Assembly: GCA_965222695.1 (NCBI GenBank)
Contig: OZ244967.1
Location: 4,898,001 to 4,962,000, forward strand
Reading direction: 5' to 3'
Source: UBA7957 sp965222695
GTDB lineage: Bacteria; Pseudomonadota; Gammaproteobacteria; Granulosicoccales; Granulosicoccaceae
Length of the DNA stretch: 64,000 bases
The notes beneath the pieces were generated by a model. It was given only the letters and a program-made list of their open reading frames with translations. It did not search any database and was not told the origin of the DNA. The position numbers and the translations under genes are program-made. Below are positions 42,776-53,170 of this stretch, in pieces; the stretch's first letter is position 1; every line of letters begins with the position of its first letter.

Positions 42776-44593
42776 ATGAACAGCGTATTGTCGGAAATAC
42801 AGAACCCATTGATCGATCCGCAAAGTGGAAAACTCATTCTTGGTGAAATACTGCGTACTCTTTTGCTTGATGGCTTCATCACGGAAGAAAACTGCTCACT
42901 GCTGACCCAATTGTCCGATACCCCTGAACGCAAAAAGCAGAACGCTCTTGAGATTATTGCCCGCAGCAACTGGAAAAGCCGGCGCGATCCAAATCAATCG
43001 ATAGATCTGGATTTTTTAGTGGACTGGCTATCGACCAAAGTCGGCATGCCTGCCAAGCGCATCGATCCACTGAAAATTGAAGTCTCGCAGGTAACAAAAG
43101 TCATTTCCTACGCTTATGCGTCCCGCTACCGGATAATACCCCTGGCAGTCAGCCCCACCAGCGTCACATTCGGAACTGCAGAGCCTTTTCTTAAGGAATG
43201 GGAAGAGGAGCTTGCGCCTATTCTGAACAAGGAAATCCATCGAGCGATCTGCAACCCGGAGGATATAGATCGGTACTTATTGGAGTTCTATTCACTCTCC
43301 AAGTCTGTATTGGGGGCGGAAAGCGATCAAACCCAATCCTCCGGTCCATCGGCGATGCAAAATCTCGAACAGCTGATGGAACTCGGCCGCTCCGGCAAAC
43401 TCGATGCCAATGACCAACATGTGGTGAACATTGTTGACTGGTTATTGCAGTATGCTTTCGAGCAAAGATCGAGTGATATACATCTGGAACCGCGGCGCGA
43501 GCAGGGCCAGGTGCGATTTCGTATCGACGGGGTGATGCATGATGTCTATTCGATGCCAACGCCGGTCATGGTCGCTGTGACCAGCAGATTGAAAATTCTG
43601 GGCAGAATGGATGTTGCGGAAAAACGCAGGCCCCAGGATGGCCGGCTGAAGACCCGTAATCCTGACGGCAAAGAAGTTGAGCTGAGATTGTCCACCATGC
43701 CGATTGCCTTCGGTGAAAAAATGGTCATGCGGATCTTCGATCCCGATGTGCTGGTCAAGGATCAACAACAACTCGGCCTGGATCAACGAGAGGCGGATAT
43801 CTGGAACCGCATGATCAAGAAACCGCACGGGATATTATTGGTGACCGGCCCCACCGGATCGGGAAAAACCACAACCCTGTATAGCAGCCTGCAGCGTTTG
43901 GCCGTGCCGCAGGTGAACGTCTGTACAATAGAAGATCCGATCGAACTGGTTGTCCCCGCCTTTAATCAAATGCAGGTTCAGCACAATATCGACCTGGACT
44001 TCGCTTCCGGGGTAAGAACACTGTTACGCCAGGATCCGGATATTATCATGATCGGCGAGATCAGAGACTATGAAACTGCTCAGATGGCGGTGCAGGCTGC
44101 GCTAACCGGCCATCTCGTCTTATCGACCCTGCATACCAACGATGCACCGTCGTCCATTACTCGCTTACTGGAGCTGGGCGTGCCTTATTATTTGATTCGC
44201 TCCACGGTCATAGGCGTAATCGCACAACGTCTCGTACGCACATTATGCTCCCATTGTTCCGAAGAGCATAGTATCGAACACAAGGAATGGGCGGAGCTCA
44301 ATTCGCCATGGAAAATGGATTCACCGGAGAGTGCCCGCAAGGCGGTGGGCTGTCTGGAATGCAGAAATACCGGTTTTCTCGGTCGGGCAGGCCTTTACGA
44401 AATCATGGAAGTTAACGGTTCACTGCGTGAGGGCATTACACGGGAAACCAACCTCGAGGAAATCCGTCGCAAAGCCTATCTCGAGGGGATGTACCCTTTG
44501 CGCATCAGTGGCATGTTAAAGGTATCGCAAGGATTGACAACTGTCGAAGAAGTATTGAAAGTCACTCCGGAACCTCTGGATATGGCCGCTTAG
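42776..44593 (+). CDS. Stand-alone GspE/PilB-family secretion ATPase
   Basis: With ATG 42776 the protein has 605 residues: an N-terminal T2SSE_N domain (about 20-160), a linker, and the ATPase domain with Walker A GPTGSGKTT (K364), Asp box and Walker B LRQDPDIIMIGEIRD, and a zinc-type Cys set (CSHC and CLEC). It powers pilus or pseudopilus assembly in this family. It is separate from the T2SS gspE at 49137 and from pilT/pilU, and no pilin or PilC gene is adjacent, so its machine is unknown. Its TAG stop overlaps the convergent DMT gene stop by four bases. Confidence 0.9.
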   Translation: MNSVLSEIQNPLIDPQSGKLILGEILRTLLLDGFITEENCSLLTQLSDTPERKKQNALEIIARSNWKSRRDPNQSIDLDFLVDWLSTKVGMPAKRIDPLKIEVSQVTKVISYAYASRYRIIPLAVSPTSVTFGTAEPFLKEWEEELAPILNKEIHRAICNPEDIDRYLLEFYSLSKSVLGAESDQTQSSGPSAMQNLEQLMELGRSGKLDANDQHVVNIVDWLLQYAFEQRSSDIHLEPRREQGQVRFRIDGVMHDVYSMPTPVMVAVTSRLKILGRMDVAEKRRPQDGRLKTRNPDGKEVELRLSTMPIAFGEKMVMRIFDPDVLVKDQQQLGLDQREADIWNRMIKKPHGILLVTGPTGSGKTTTLYSSLQRLAVPQVNVCTIEDPIELVVPAFNQMQVQHNIDLDFASGVRTLLRQDPDIIMIGEIRDYETAQMAVQAALTGHLVLSTLHTNDAPSSITRLLELGVPYYLIRSTVIGVIAQRLVRTLCSHCSEEHSIEHKEWAELNSPWKMDSPESARKAVGCLECRNTGFLGRAGLYEIMEVNGSLREGITRETNLEEIRRKAYLEGMYPLRISGMLKVSQGLTTVEEVLKVTPEPLDMAA

Positions 44594-45459
44594 CGGCGGG
44601 CGAGATAAACACCGGCACTGGCGACACCAATTCCTATCAGTGCGACAATGCCCGGCCGCTCATCAAATAATATCCAGGAAAGCAATGTCGTTAGCGGTGG
44701 TGTCAGGTAAAAATATACTGCAACCGTGGTCGCCTTCCCTTCTCTTATCATCAACATCAACAGCAATACTGCCGCAATCGACAGTACGATGATCAGCCAT
44801 GCAAGGGCCAGAATCAGCGTCAGTGTCCACTCTACAACCCTGGTTTCAAACGCAAATGCCAGCATTGCCATGGCCGCGGTTGTTCCAAGGTATTGGTAAA
44901 AAGTTCCCGCGATTAAATTGACATCGCCGCAGTATTTTTTTTGATAGAGTGTCCCTACGGATATGCCGAATACGGCAAGCAGGGTAAAGACCAGGCCATT
45001 GGCTGTCAGTTCCAGGTTGAACTGACCGGTTTGCCTGAACATCAGCACCAGAGTAACTCCGAAGAGGCCGAGAATCAGACCGGTGATTTGCCTGAATGTA
45101 AGCTGTTCAGACCACCAAAGCCAGGCCAGAATCGCGGTAAGAATGGGCTGTAAGCCGACGATTAAGGCGGTCAGGCCTGCGGGCAGGCCCTGCTTGATAG
45201 CGGCAAAAACGCCACCGAGGTAAACCGCATGCACAAGCAATCCGACCACGACGCTGTGCAGTGCGCCTTTGTATGAAGGCCAACGGGTTTTGATCAATAC
45301 GGTCATGAGCATCAAGAATGCAGTCGCAACGGCCATGCGTATGCCCAGCAATGTAAAAGGCTCGGCATAGGGCATGGAGTACTTGGCGCCGATAAAACCG
45401 GTTGACCACAGTAATACAAAAGCGATCGGAACCAGTTTCAGTATCCTGTCGTTGATCAT
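44590..45459 (-). CDS. DMT/EamA-family transporter
   Basis: The 289-residue protein has ten hydrophobic segments in two EamA repeats, typical of the drug/metabolite transporter superfamily of exporters for amino acids or metabolites. The motif LIVGLQPILTAILAWLWWSE ends the first repeat and PPLTTLLSWILFDERPG the second. The substrate is unknown. It stands alone. Confidence 0.88.
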   Translation of the reverse strand: MINDRILKLVPIAFVLLWSTGFIGAKYSMPYAEPFTLLGIRMAVATAFLMLMTVLIKTRWPSYKGALHSVVVGLLVHAVYLGGVFAAIKQGLPAGLTALIVGLQPILTAILAWLWWSEQLTFRQITGLILGLFGVTLVLMFRQTGQFNLELTANGLVFTLLAVFGISVGTLYQKKYCGDVNLIAGTFYQYLGTTAAMAMLAFAFETRVVEWTLTLILALAWLIIVLSIAAVLLLMLMIREGKATTVAVYFYLTPPLTTLLSWILFDERPGIVALIGIGVASAGVYLARR

Positions 45460-45641
45460 GAGGCTTGGCTGCGGCCTTGGAAAAAAGGCGTACTATAGCG
45501 CTACGGGTTAAAATTAAATAGTGTTAATCAGCCGCAGTCGATGCCACTTTTACACGCTGCATCTGGTGATCTTTGCTAATATGTATCCCTGTATTTAAGC
45601 CGGTTAACTAAAGGCACTCTCAGAAAATCCCATACTGATCC

Positions 45642-47894
45642 ATGTTGCGAATACCAATCCTCGGCCGCCCGTCACTGTACTCAACAATCCTGCAATCCGC
45701 ATTTATCATTTTTGTCCTGTTTGGGGGGTATGAGATTGCAGCTGCCACGGAAGCGATATCGTCAGGCAGAGCAAAGATAGGTTTAGCGCTGAGCGGGGGT
45801 GGAGCGCGGGGAATAGCGCATATCGGTGTATTGAAAAAGCTTGAAGAACTGAGGATACCCGTGGATTACATCTCCGGTACCAGCATGGGTTCGATTATCG
45901 GCGGCTTATACGCCAGCGGCAAATCCGCCGAGGAACTGGAAGCCTTGATTCATCAGGTGGATTGGGAAAGTGCATTTACCGACGAAACGCCTTTATCCAG
46001 CTTGCCCATGCGCCGGAAAATCGATTACAACCAGCATTTGATGGATTTTGAACTGGGCCTCGACCGCAACGGCATTGTCGTACCTAAAGGCGTACTTCAG
46101 GGACAAAACCTGCATCTGATATTGAAAAACGCTTTTCGCGATACACTCAACCTGGAAGACTTTGGTCAACTACCCATTCCATTCCGTGCGGTGGCCAGTG
46201 ATATTGAAACCGGCGAATCGGTGATTCTCGGCAAGGGTGATCTGGCGACTTCCATTCAGGCCAGTATGGCTGTTCCAGGCGCATTTTCACCCGTGGTGAT
46301 CAATGGGCGGTCTTTGGTGGATGGAGGTGTCAGCAACAATCTGCCCATTGACGTCGTGCGTGGCATGGGTGCGGATATAGTCATCGCGGTGGATATAAGC
46401 ACGCCGCTGACCGAACCTGAAGAGTTGAAGTCGGCACTGGACATACTCGATCAGCTGACCAATTTTCTCAATCAAAACAATTTGCAAAAGCAGCTGGATA
46501 AACTGAACGAAAAGGATATCTTTATCCGTCCGCCCCTGAAGCGCCTCAGATCCACCGAATTCGATCTGATCAGCGAATTTATACGGATCGGCAGTGCCGC
46601 GGCCGCGGATTCGCTGCAGCTGCGCTCGGCTGAGCTGGCACTCAATGAACAGGACTATAAAACCTATCGGCAGTCCGTTACCGGGAAAATAAAAACGTCG
46701 CTGGTACCGGATTACATTGCGGTGATTCAGGATTCAGATCTATCCTCCGAGGCACTGCGTAATCGCCTTCACACCGAACCGCTGAAACCGATTGATCTGG
46801 AACTGTTGCACAAGGATATAGAGCGCATTCACGGGCTTGGTGTGTTCCAATCCGTCAGGTACCATGTTCAGCATGATCATGGTTTTTCAGGTCTGATTAT
46901 CAATGCAAAAGAGAAGGACTGGGGATCGAATTATCTGAAATTCGGCTTGCAATTGGAGGATGATTTTAAAGGTGACAACAACTACAACCTTTCCCTGGGC
47001 CTGAGCCGCAAGCCTGTAAACAGGCTGGGCGGGGAATTGGCGGCGCTGGTCACGGTGGGGGATGAACCGAAGTTATCCGCCGAGTATTTTCAACCCTTCA
47101 ACAGCTTGCAGGAAAGCTATTCTCTGTTGCGAATACAGGAAGAAAGATTTGACGTCAGTTTGTTCTCAGGTGCGGAACGGATCGCCGAATATGACCTGAG
47201 ATATACCAACCTTGAGGCCTATCTGGGTATGCAGTATTCCAACGCCACTGATTTGCGATTGGGCCTGATCCGCTCATTCGGAAATGCGGATCGCCTGGTC
47301 GGGGATGAAGCACTGCCGGATGATATCGACTTTGACGATGGCGCGGTGGTACTGGAAGGCCGTTATGACAGTTTGGATAAGCGGTTTTTTCCGACTGAGG
47401 GTGCACGGAGTCTGTTTCGATACCGCAATAGCCGAGAGTCGCTCGGCGCCGAGATGAATTACACAAGTCTGGAGCTGAGTGGTTTCGTCGTCAAATCTCT
47501 CGGACAGGCCAGGTTTGGATTAAATTACTCCTTTTCCACCACCTTGGATGATAATGCTCCCGTACAATCTCTGTTTCGCCTGGGAGGATTTCGAAACTTA
47601 TCGGGCTATTCGCAAAATGAACTTGGTGGTCAACACGCCGGCTTGCTGGGATTGGGCGTTAAATTTCCGATTGTCAGCGAGCACAGAAGCCTGGAAAGGC
47701 CTGTCTATCTGGGCTTGCTGGCGGAAGCGGGCAATGTCTGGCAAGAGCGGTCGGAGATCCGCACGTCCAATCTGATCTATTCAGGCACTGTCTACCTTGG
47801 CATAGACACTCTGGCCGGGCCTGCATACTTTGGTTATGGGCAGGCGGAAGAAGGACGCAGTTCTTTTTATTTTTCCCTTGGATATTCGTTTTAG
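45642..47894 (+). CDS. Patatin-like phospholipase with BamA-type barrel (PlpD-like, T5dSS)
   Basis: The 750-residue protein has a signal peptide (about 1-35), a patatin domain (about 44-250) with oxyanion loop GGGARG (52-57), nucleophile S81 in GTSMG and the Asp of DGG at 227-229, then a POTRA-like domain (about 350-430) and a C-terminal 16-strand-type barrel (about 430-750) ending in aromatic SLGYSF. This is the architecture of PlpD of Pseudomonas, where a lipase is shown at the surface or secreted through its own barrel. It is convergent with gspF, overlapping by four bases (TTAG). Confidence 0.9.
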   Translation: MLRIPILGRPSLYSTILQSAFIIFVLFGGYEIAAATEAISSGRAKIGLALSGGGARGIAHIGVLKKLEELRIPVDYISGTSMGSIIGGLYASGKSAEELEALIHQVDWESAFTDETPLSSLPMRRKIDYNQHLMDFELGLDRNGIVVPKGVLQGQNLHLILKNAFRDTLNLEDFGQLPIPFRAVASDIETGESVILGKGDLATSIQASMAVPGAFSPVVINGRSLVDGGVSNNLPIDVVRGMGADIVIAVDISTPLTEPEELKSALDILDQLTNFLNQNNLQKQLDKLNEKDIFIRPPLKRLRSTEFDLISEFIRIGSAAAADSLQLRSAELALNEQDYKTYRQSVTGKIKTSLVPDYIAVIQDSDLSSEALRNRLHTEPLKPIDLELLHKDIERIHGLGVFQSVRYHVQHDHGFSGLIINAKEKDWGSNYLKFGLQLEDDFKGDNNYNLSLGLSRKPVNRLGGELAALVTVGDEPKLSAEYFQPFNSLQESYSLLRIQEERFDVSLFSGAERIAEYDLRYTNLEAYLGMQYSNATDLRLGLIRSFGNADRLVGDEALPDDIDFDDGAVVLEGRYDSLDKRFFPTEGARSLFRYRNSRESLGAEMNYTSLELSGFVVKSLGQARFGLNYSFSTTLDDNAPVQSLFRLGGFRNLSGYSQNELGGQHAGLLGLGVKFPIVSEHRSLERPVYLGLLAEAGNVWQERSEIRTSNLIYSGTVYLGIDTLAGPAYFGYGQAEEGRSSFYFSLGYSF

Positions 47895-49114
47895 CTGACC
47901 AAGGTATTCATTTCAAAGATAGGTAATAAAATAGCCAGGACAATTAAAAGTACCAACACGCCCATAATCAGTACGATCACCGGCTCGAAAATGCCCAGGA
48001 ATATACTCAGGATTGTATTGAGTTCACGCTCCTGGTGCTTGGCGGCCTTGTTCAGCATTTGATCCAGTTTTCCGGATTTTTCCCCACTGGCGATCAGATG
48101 CAGCAGCATTGGTGGAAAGTAGCCGCTTTTGGCCAGAGACGTATTGAGTTGGCTGCCTTCCCGAACTTGTACGGCTGCGTCTTTTACCGCAGCCCTCATG
48201 GGCCGATTGCTTATCACCTGGGCGGAAATATCCAGGGCCTTCAGAACCTCTACACCGCTGGCGGCCAGAATACTCAGGGTTTGGGCGAACTGTGCCGTGT
48301 TGATACCCCGGATTAGCTTCGCCAGCAGTGGAATTCTCAACAGAACACTGTGAACTGATGTCTTGAAGGCTTCGATTTTCATTGCTCTTCCGAATAATAG
48401 TACAAGTACTATAATGCCGAGAATGACAAATATGCCCCACTCTTTGGCGAATTCGCTCAAGGAAATGATCGCCCGGGTCAGAAAAGGCAGTTGTTGGTCC
48501 ATCTCCTCGAAAACCTGAACAACCTGCGGAACCACGACGGCCAGGAGAAACCCGACTATGCCAAGCGCGGCGGTGATTAAAAAGACGGGATAAATCAAGG
48601 CTTTCAATACGGTCTGCCGGGTGACCTGGCGCTCTTCGGTATATTCGGCAAGCCGTTCCAGGACCGAATCCAGGTGACCTGATTTTTCACCCGCAGCGAC
48701 TGTGGCCTGGTAGATTTCCGGAAATGCCTTGGGAAAATCGGACATGGCGCTGGCAAGTGTACGGCCCTCGCGGACCCGGGATCGTACCGAAATCAGCAAC
48801 GACTTGACCTTCGGCTTTTCAGATTGCTGGCTGACGGCTTCAAGCGCATCGGCTATTGTCGTGCCAGACGACGTCAGGGTTGCAATTTGACGAGTCACCA
48901 ATGCCAGATCGGAGTTGCTGATTCGGCCGCGAAATCCTCGGGAGCTGCCATCGGTTTTCTTCGCACTGGCCCGGCCGCTGGTTTCATCCACCGATAAGGG
49001 CGTGAGGTTTTTTTCACGCAACTTCTGGCGGACCTGGCGTGCATTGTCTCCCTCAAGAACGCCCTGATTTTCACGGCCTTTCGGGTCTATGGCTGTATAT
49101 TCGAATGCCGGCAT
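47891..49114 (-). CDS. gspF: Type II secretion inner-membrane protein GspF
   Basis: The 407-residue protein from ATG 49114 (MPAFEYTAIDPKGRENQG) has the usual GspF length and two repeated domains each followed by membrane segments. The longer open frame to 49273 runs into gspE and is not used. GspF is the polytopic platform that couples the GspE ATPase to pseudopilus assembly. It ends the gspC-D-E-F run. Confidence 0.94.
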   Translation of the reverse strand: MPAFEYTAIDPKGRENQGVLEGDNARQVRQKLREKNLTPLSVDETSGRASAKKTDGSSRGFRGRISNSDLALVTRQIATLTSSGTTIADALEAVSQQSEKPKVKSLLISVRSRVREGRTLASAMSDFPKAFPEIYQATVAAGEKSGHLDSVLERLAEYTEERQVTRQTVLKALIYPVFLITAALGIVGFLLAVVVPQVVQVFEEMDQQLPFLTRAIISLSEFAKEWGIFVILGIIVLVLLFGRAMKIEAFKTSVHSVLLRIPLLAKLIRGINTAQFAQTLSILAASGVEVLKALDISAQVISNRPMRAAVKDAAVQVREGSQLNTSLAKSGYFPPMLLHLIASGEKSGKLDQMLNKAAKHQERELNTILSIFLGIFEPVIVLIMGVLVLLIVLAILLPIFEMNTLVS

Positions 49115-49136
49115 AACTTGGTACAGAGTAAAAAAG

Positions 49137-50714
49137 TTATCCTGTTTTATGCGCGACACGGAATACTTCTTCGAGCGAAGTTTCTCCGTCGAGTACCTTG
49201 AGAACACCGTCATCCAAAATGCCCGGCGTTTTTTCGCGCGCTTTTTCTTCCAGTGCGTGTTCCCCGCTGCCATCGTGTATCATATCGCGCAATGTCTGAT
49301 CGATAATGGAAATCTCATAGATCCCGGAGCGGCCCACATAGCCGGTGTGATTGCAAAAATTACAACCTCTGGGCGAGTAAATGATGGGTGGATTTTCCGG
49401 ATCAATATTCATATCCCGGCACTCTTGCTCGTTTGCCTGATGTTCATGCTTGCACTCGTTGCAAAGCAGCCGGACCAGGCGTTGAGCGATCACGCCAATC
49501 AGGCTGGAGGAGAGCAAAAACGGCTCTATACCCATATCGCGCAGTCGGGTAATTGCGCCTATTGCGGTGTTCGTATGCAGAGTGGATAAGACCAGATGGC
49601 CGGTAAGACTGGCCTGTACGGCTATTTCTGCGGTCTCCCTGTCCCGGATTTCTCCCACCATCACAACATCGGGGTCCTGACGTAAGATCGCGCGCAGTCC
49701 ACGGGCGAATGTGAGCCCCACTTTGGTATGTACCGCTGTTTGGCCTATGCCTTCAATATAGTACTCGATGGGATCCTCAACGGTCAGGATCGTGCTGCGG
49801 GAATTATTCAGTTTTTCCAGTGAGGCATAAAGTGATGTGGTTTTGCCTGAACCGGTCGGGCCGGTCACCAGAATGATACCGTGCGGTTTTTCCAGCAAGT
49901 ATTCAAGATTATGCAGGCCTTCCTCGGTCATGCCCAGATGTTCCAGGTCCAGACGGCCAGCCTGTTTGTCGAGCAGTCGTAATACAACTCGCTCATGTTG
50001 AGGGCCGGGCAGGGTCGAGACTCGGATATCCACCGGATGGCCTGCTATACGGATAGAAATTCGACCGTCCTGCGGTAATCGTTTTTCTGATATATCCAGA
50101 CCCGCCTGCACCTTTACCCTTGAGATCAACTGGGCGGTTAATCCTACCGGTGGTTCGATCATTTTTTGCATCACACCGTCTACGCGGTATCGGACCATCA
50201 GTTTTTTTTCAAAGGGCTCTATATGGATATCGGAGGCTTTCTTACGGACGGCTTCGGTAAGAATTGCGTTGATCAATCGGATGACCGGGGCTTCGTCGTT
50301 GGACTCCATCAAGTCTTCCGGCTCCGGCATCGATTCGTCCACTATATCCTGCAGACTCAAATCATTGCCTATGCCATGCATGATTTCCGAAGCCTGATCC
50401 GTATCGCCCTCATAGTGACGGGTCAGTCGTGCGTCAAAATCCTCAGGGCTGACTTCGAGCATCTGCACGGATTTACCGGCCTTGCGTTTCGCCTCCACCA
50501 AGGCGGTAACACTGGCGTCCGGTCTGTGTACCAATGTCAGGGACTCGGAAAATTTATCGTCCAGCAACACGCCATGCCGTTTGGCGTAACTGTAGGGAAG
50601 GCTTACCGGCCGGGATTGCAGTTCGCGCTCCTGATCGACTGCATCGTCCGTCGCATCGAGATCCACTGATACCATGGCTTCGCTCAACTCAGCGTGATCC
50701 GGGATGAAATTCAT
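49137..50714 (-). CDS. gspE: Type II secretion ATPase GspE
   Basis: The hexameric ATPase of the type II secretion system shows Walker A GPTGSGKTTSLYASLEKL, the Asp box HIEPFEKK, Walker B LRQDPDVVMVGEIRD and the CNECKHEH...CNFC zinc motif. I use ATG 50714, giving 525 residues and an overlap of 26 bases with gspD; ATG 50675 is also possible as no strong ribosome-binding site decides. It differs clearly from the other GspE/PilB-type ATPase at 42776. Confidence 0.93.
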   Translation of the reverse strand: MNFIPDHAELSEAMVSVDLDATDDAVDQERELQSRPVSLPYSYAKRHGVLLDDKFSESLTLVHRPDASVTALVEAKRKAGKSVQMLEVSPEDFDARLTRHYEGDTDQASEIMHGIGNDLSLQDIVDESMPEPEDLMESNDEAPVIRLINAILTEAVRKKASDIHIEPFEKKLMVRYRVDGVMQKMIEPPVGLTAQLISRVKVQAGLDISEKRLPQDGRISIRIAGHPVDIRVSTLPGPQHERVVLRLLDKQAGRLDLEHLGMTEEGLHNLEYLLEKPHGIILVTGPTGSGKTTSLYASLEKLNNSRSTILTVEDPIEYYIEGIGQTAVHTKVGLTFARGLRAILRQDPDVVMVGEIRDRETAEIAVQASLTGHLVLSTLHTNTAIGAITRLRDMGIEPFLLSSSLIGVIAQRLVRLLCNECKHEHQANEQECRDMNIDPENPPIIYSPRGCNFCNHTGYVGRSGIYEISIIDQTLRDMIHDGSGEHALEEKAREKTPGILDDGVLKVLDGETSLEEVFRVAHKTG

Positions 50715-52923
50715 CACCGGTTTCGATTTCACTGATATGACCGATCGGTGATGGTTCGAGAGCACTCATATCCACCGCACCTTCTTCTGCCAGGGGGCTG
50801 TTGTGGTTTTGCGATTCCGGCGAAATGTCCGGATTCACTTCTTTTCCTCTGTAGTATAATTTGAGTTGTGGTAACACGGGAATCTGCTCAATTTCAGATT
50901 CATTGTCGAGGCTGTTGTCAAAGTATGACAGTTGTTTATCCCGAAGTTCGTTGTATTTAATATCGCTATAATAATCTGCAGTTTCCGCGTCCCGCATAAT
51001 CGTCGGGTGCAGGAATACCATGAGGTTGCGTTTTGATTTTTCCTTATTGGTATACCGGAACAAATTTCCCAAAACCGGAATGTCCCCCAGCAATGGCACC
51101 TTTTCATTTCGCTCGCTGTATTGATCGTCGATCAATCCGCCGAGGACCAAGGTTTGTTTATCTTCCACCATCACGGTGGTTTTAATTGAACGTTTGTCGG
51201 TTGTAATATCCGAGGCGCCGGAAACGGCCGTGGCGCTCACGCTTTCAACATCCTGTTGAATTTCCATCTTGATGTTATTACCCTCATTGATTTGAGGTTT
51301 CACCTTCAAGCTTATGCCCACATCCCGTCGTTCGATAGTGGTAAAGGGATTTTGATTGTCTGACGAGAGTGTCTGGCCGGTGACAAACGGCAGGTTCTGC
51401 CCAACAACAATCTCCGCTTCTTCATTATCCATTGTGACGAGGGTCGGAGTTGATAAAATATTGTTATCCGCATCGGATGCGATGGCGGTCAACAGCATGC
51501 CGAAGTCGATTCCATTGGTACCGAAACGGCCCAGAGCCAAAGACAGCCCGCCGGCCAGACTGGCGCCGTTACTGGATATGGTACCGACGAGATTTTGCGT
51601 TGCCCCGCCGAGATTGGTATAGCCGATGGGCCGGTTTTCTTCCGTACCGTCGATAATGTAGTTTGCACCTATGGCGGAAGAATTGGACTCGGACAACTCT
51701 GCAATAATGGCTTCCACTAAAACCTGCGCGCGTCTGATGTCCAGTTTGTCGATCACGCTGAGAATATTGCGCATCTCGTCCGGCGGTGCAGTGATAATCA
51801 GAGAATTAGTGTGCTCATCAGCCTGTATATCAACCTTCGGCTGATTATTGTCCCCTGAAGTTGTTGTGGTTCTGCGGATCAGGGCGGGCGTGGGTACGCC
51901 GGCTGCATTTTTAGCATCTGGAGCCGGGGAGGGGGTCGTTGTGCTCGTCGTGGTATTGGAACTTGTACCGATTTTCGCCTGTCCCTGGGAAACCCCGTTT
52001 AGCACCGTTACTATATCCTTTGCATCGGCATATTTCAGATAGACCACGCGAGTATTTCCGCCGGATTCCACCGGGGTGTCAAGGTTTGCGATGAGTCCCC
52101 GTACTCTCAGGCGGACTGCCCGGTCGCCACTGACCAATATACTGTTGGTTCGTTCATCGGCCGCCAGTTTCATTGCGCCGACCGGCTGACCGCCTCTGGC
52201 GACGTTGCTTTCCAATGAGCCAATGATTCGGACCATTTCCCGTGCAGATGCATGGTTGAGTTGAATGACTTCAATCGCTGCATTGTCGGGCCGGTCGATG
52301 CGTTTGATGATATCGGTGAGACGGCCGATATTGGCGGCCCGGTCGGTAATGATTAAAGAGTTTGTCGCCGCATAGGCTGCAAGGTGTCCCTGCTGTGGAA
52401 CCAACGGCCGTAATATGGGGACGAGTTGCGCAGCAGGCACATTGACGATGGCTACAACTTGAGTGACCAGTTGATCCGAGATGTCCTGGCTTTTTCCAAG
52501 TATGGGTACAGGACCCTGCTTGGCGGTCACATCAGGTACGATTTTGATCAGATCACCCGTGGGCACGGCGGAATAGCCATGAACCTGCAGGACCGACAAA
52601 AACACTTGATAGAGTTGTTGCGCATCCATGGGTTCTGCCGAGACGACGGTGACTTTTGCCTTGACTCGTGGATCTATGACAAAGTTTTTACCCGTCTGTT
52701 TTGAAACTGTAGCGATCAGAGAGTGAATATCGGTATTCTTGAGATTAAGCGTGAAATTCTCGTTCTCCTGCGCCATGGCCGTGGCTGTTACGGCAATGTG
52801 TAGTACCGTACCGAGTATAACCAGCAGCAGCTTTTTTGAGCTTTTATTATTCAAACCGTTTCTCGATTGATGGCGTCGTCGTTTTATATCGGGCCGCATA
52901 AAAATTGTCATGGTGTGACTCAA
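50689..52923 (-). CDS. gspD: Type II secretion outer-membrane secretin GspD
   Basis: The 744-residue protein has a long basic N-region before its signal peptide (cleavage near AMAQ-ENENF, residue 52), N0 to N3 domains, and the secretin core ending near MVFLHPTIMRD, with an S domain at the C-terminus. A Ser/Thr/Pro-rich insert (about residues 325-365) interrupts the N3 domain, as in several GspD proteins. Multimers form the outer-membrane pore for folded exoproteins. No pilotin is in the window. The start may be Met1, Met5 or Met9. Confidence 0.94.
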   Translation of the reverse strand: MSHTMTIFMRPDIKRRRHQSRNGLNNKSSKKLLLVILGTVLHIAVTATAMAQENENFTLNLKNTDIHSLIATVSKQTGKNFVIDPRVKAKVTVVSAEPMDAQQLYQVFLSVLQVHGYSAVPTGDLIKIVPDVTAKQGPVPILGKSQDISDQLVTQVVAIVNVPAAQLVPILRPLVPQQGHLAAYAATNSLIITDRAANIGRLTDIIKRIDRPDNAAIEVIQLNHASAREMVRIIGSLESNVARGGQPVGAMKLAADERTNSILVSGDRAVRLRVRGLIANLDTPVESGGNTRVVYLKYADAKDIVTVLNGVSQGQAKIGTSSNTTTSTTTPSPAPDAKNAAGVPTPALIRRTTTTSGDNNQPKVDIQADEHTNSLIITAPPDEMRNILSVIDKLDIRRAQVLVEAIIAELSESNSSAIGANYIIDGTEENRPIGYTNLGGATQNLVGTISSNGASLAGGLSLALGRFGTNGIDFGMLLTAIASDADNNILSTPTLVTMDNEEAEIVVGQNLPFVTGQTLSSDNQNPFTTIERRDVGISLKVKPQINEGNNIKMEIQQDVESVSATAVSGASDITTDKRSIKTTVMVEDKQTLVLGGLIDDQYSERNEKVPLLGDIPVLGNLFRYTNKEKSKRNLMVFLHPTIMRDAETADYYSDIKYNELRDKQLSYFDNSLDNESEIEQIPVLPQLKLYYRGKEVNPDISPESQNHNSPLAEEGAVDMSALEPSPIGHISEIETGDEFHPGSR

Positions 52924-53071
52924 ATCCCTACACGAATACTAGTCCACTTTGTCTGTATTCACGTTCAGCTTAACGAAAAAATAATTCATCCTTGATTACA
53001 TAGAAGAATTGTGCCGATTAGGACGGCTAATTAAACGTTTGAATTATTCTGCTGACGACGCTGAAGTTCAT

Positions 53072-53123
53072 GTGCAGATTCGGCGGATTCGCGGTAGATA
53101 GAGAGATATTAAACAGGCTCTTA
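53072..53123. repeat. Diverged remnant of the TTA-flanked element
   Basis: About 50 bases (ATTCGGCGGATTCGCGG to ATTAAACAGGCTC, then TTA) match the right arm of the 160-bp element at 2830-2876 at most positions. It lies between gspC and gspD, which are otherwise adjacent. Confidence 0.55.
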
Positions 53124-53170
53124 GCAAGATTTCGATTAATGGATGCGGAGCACGGCAGAAGCATAAATCA

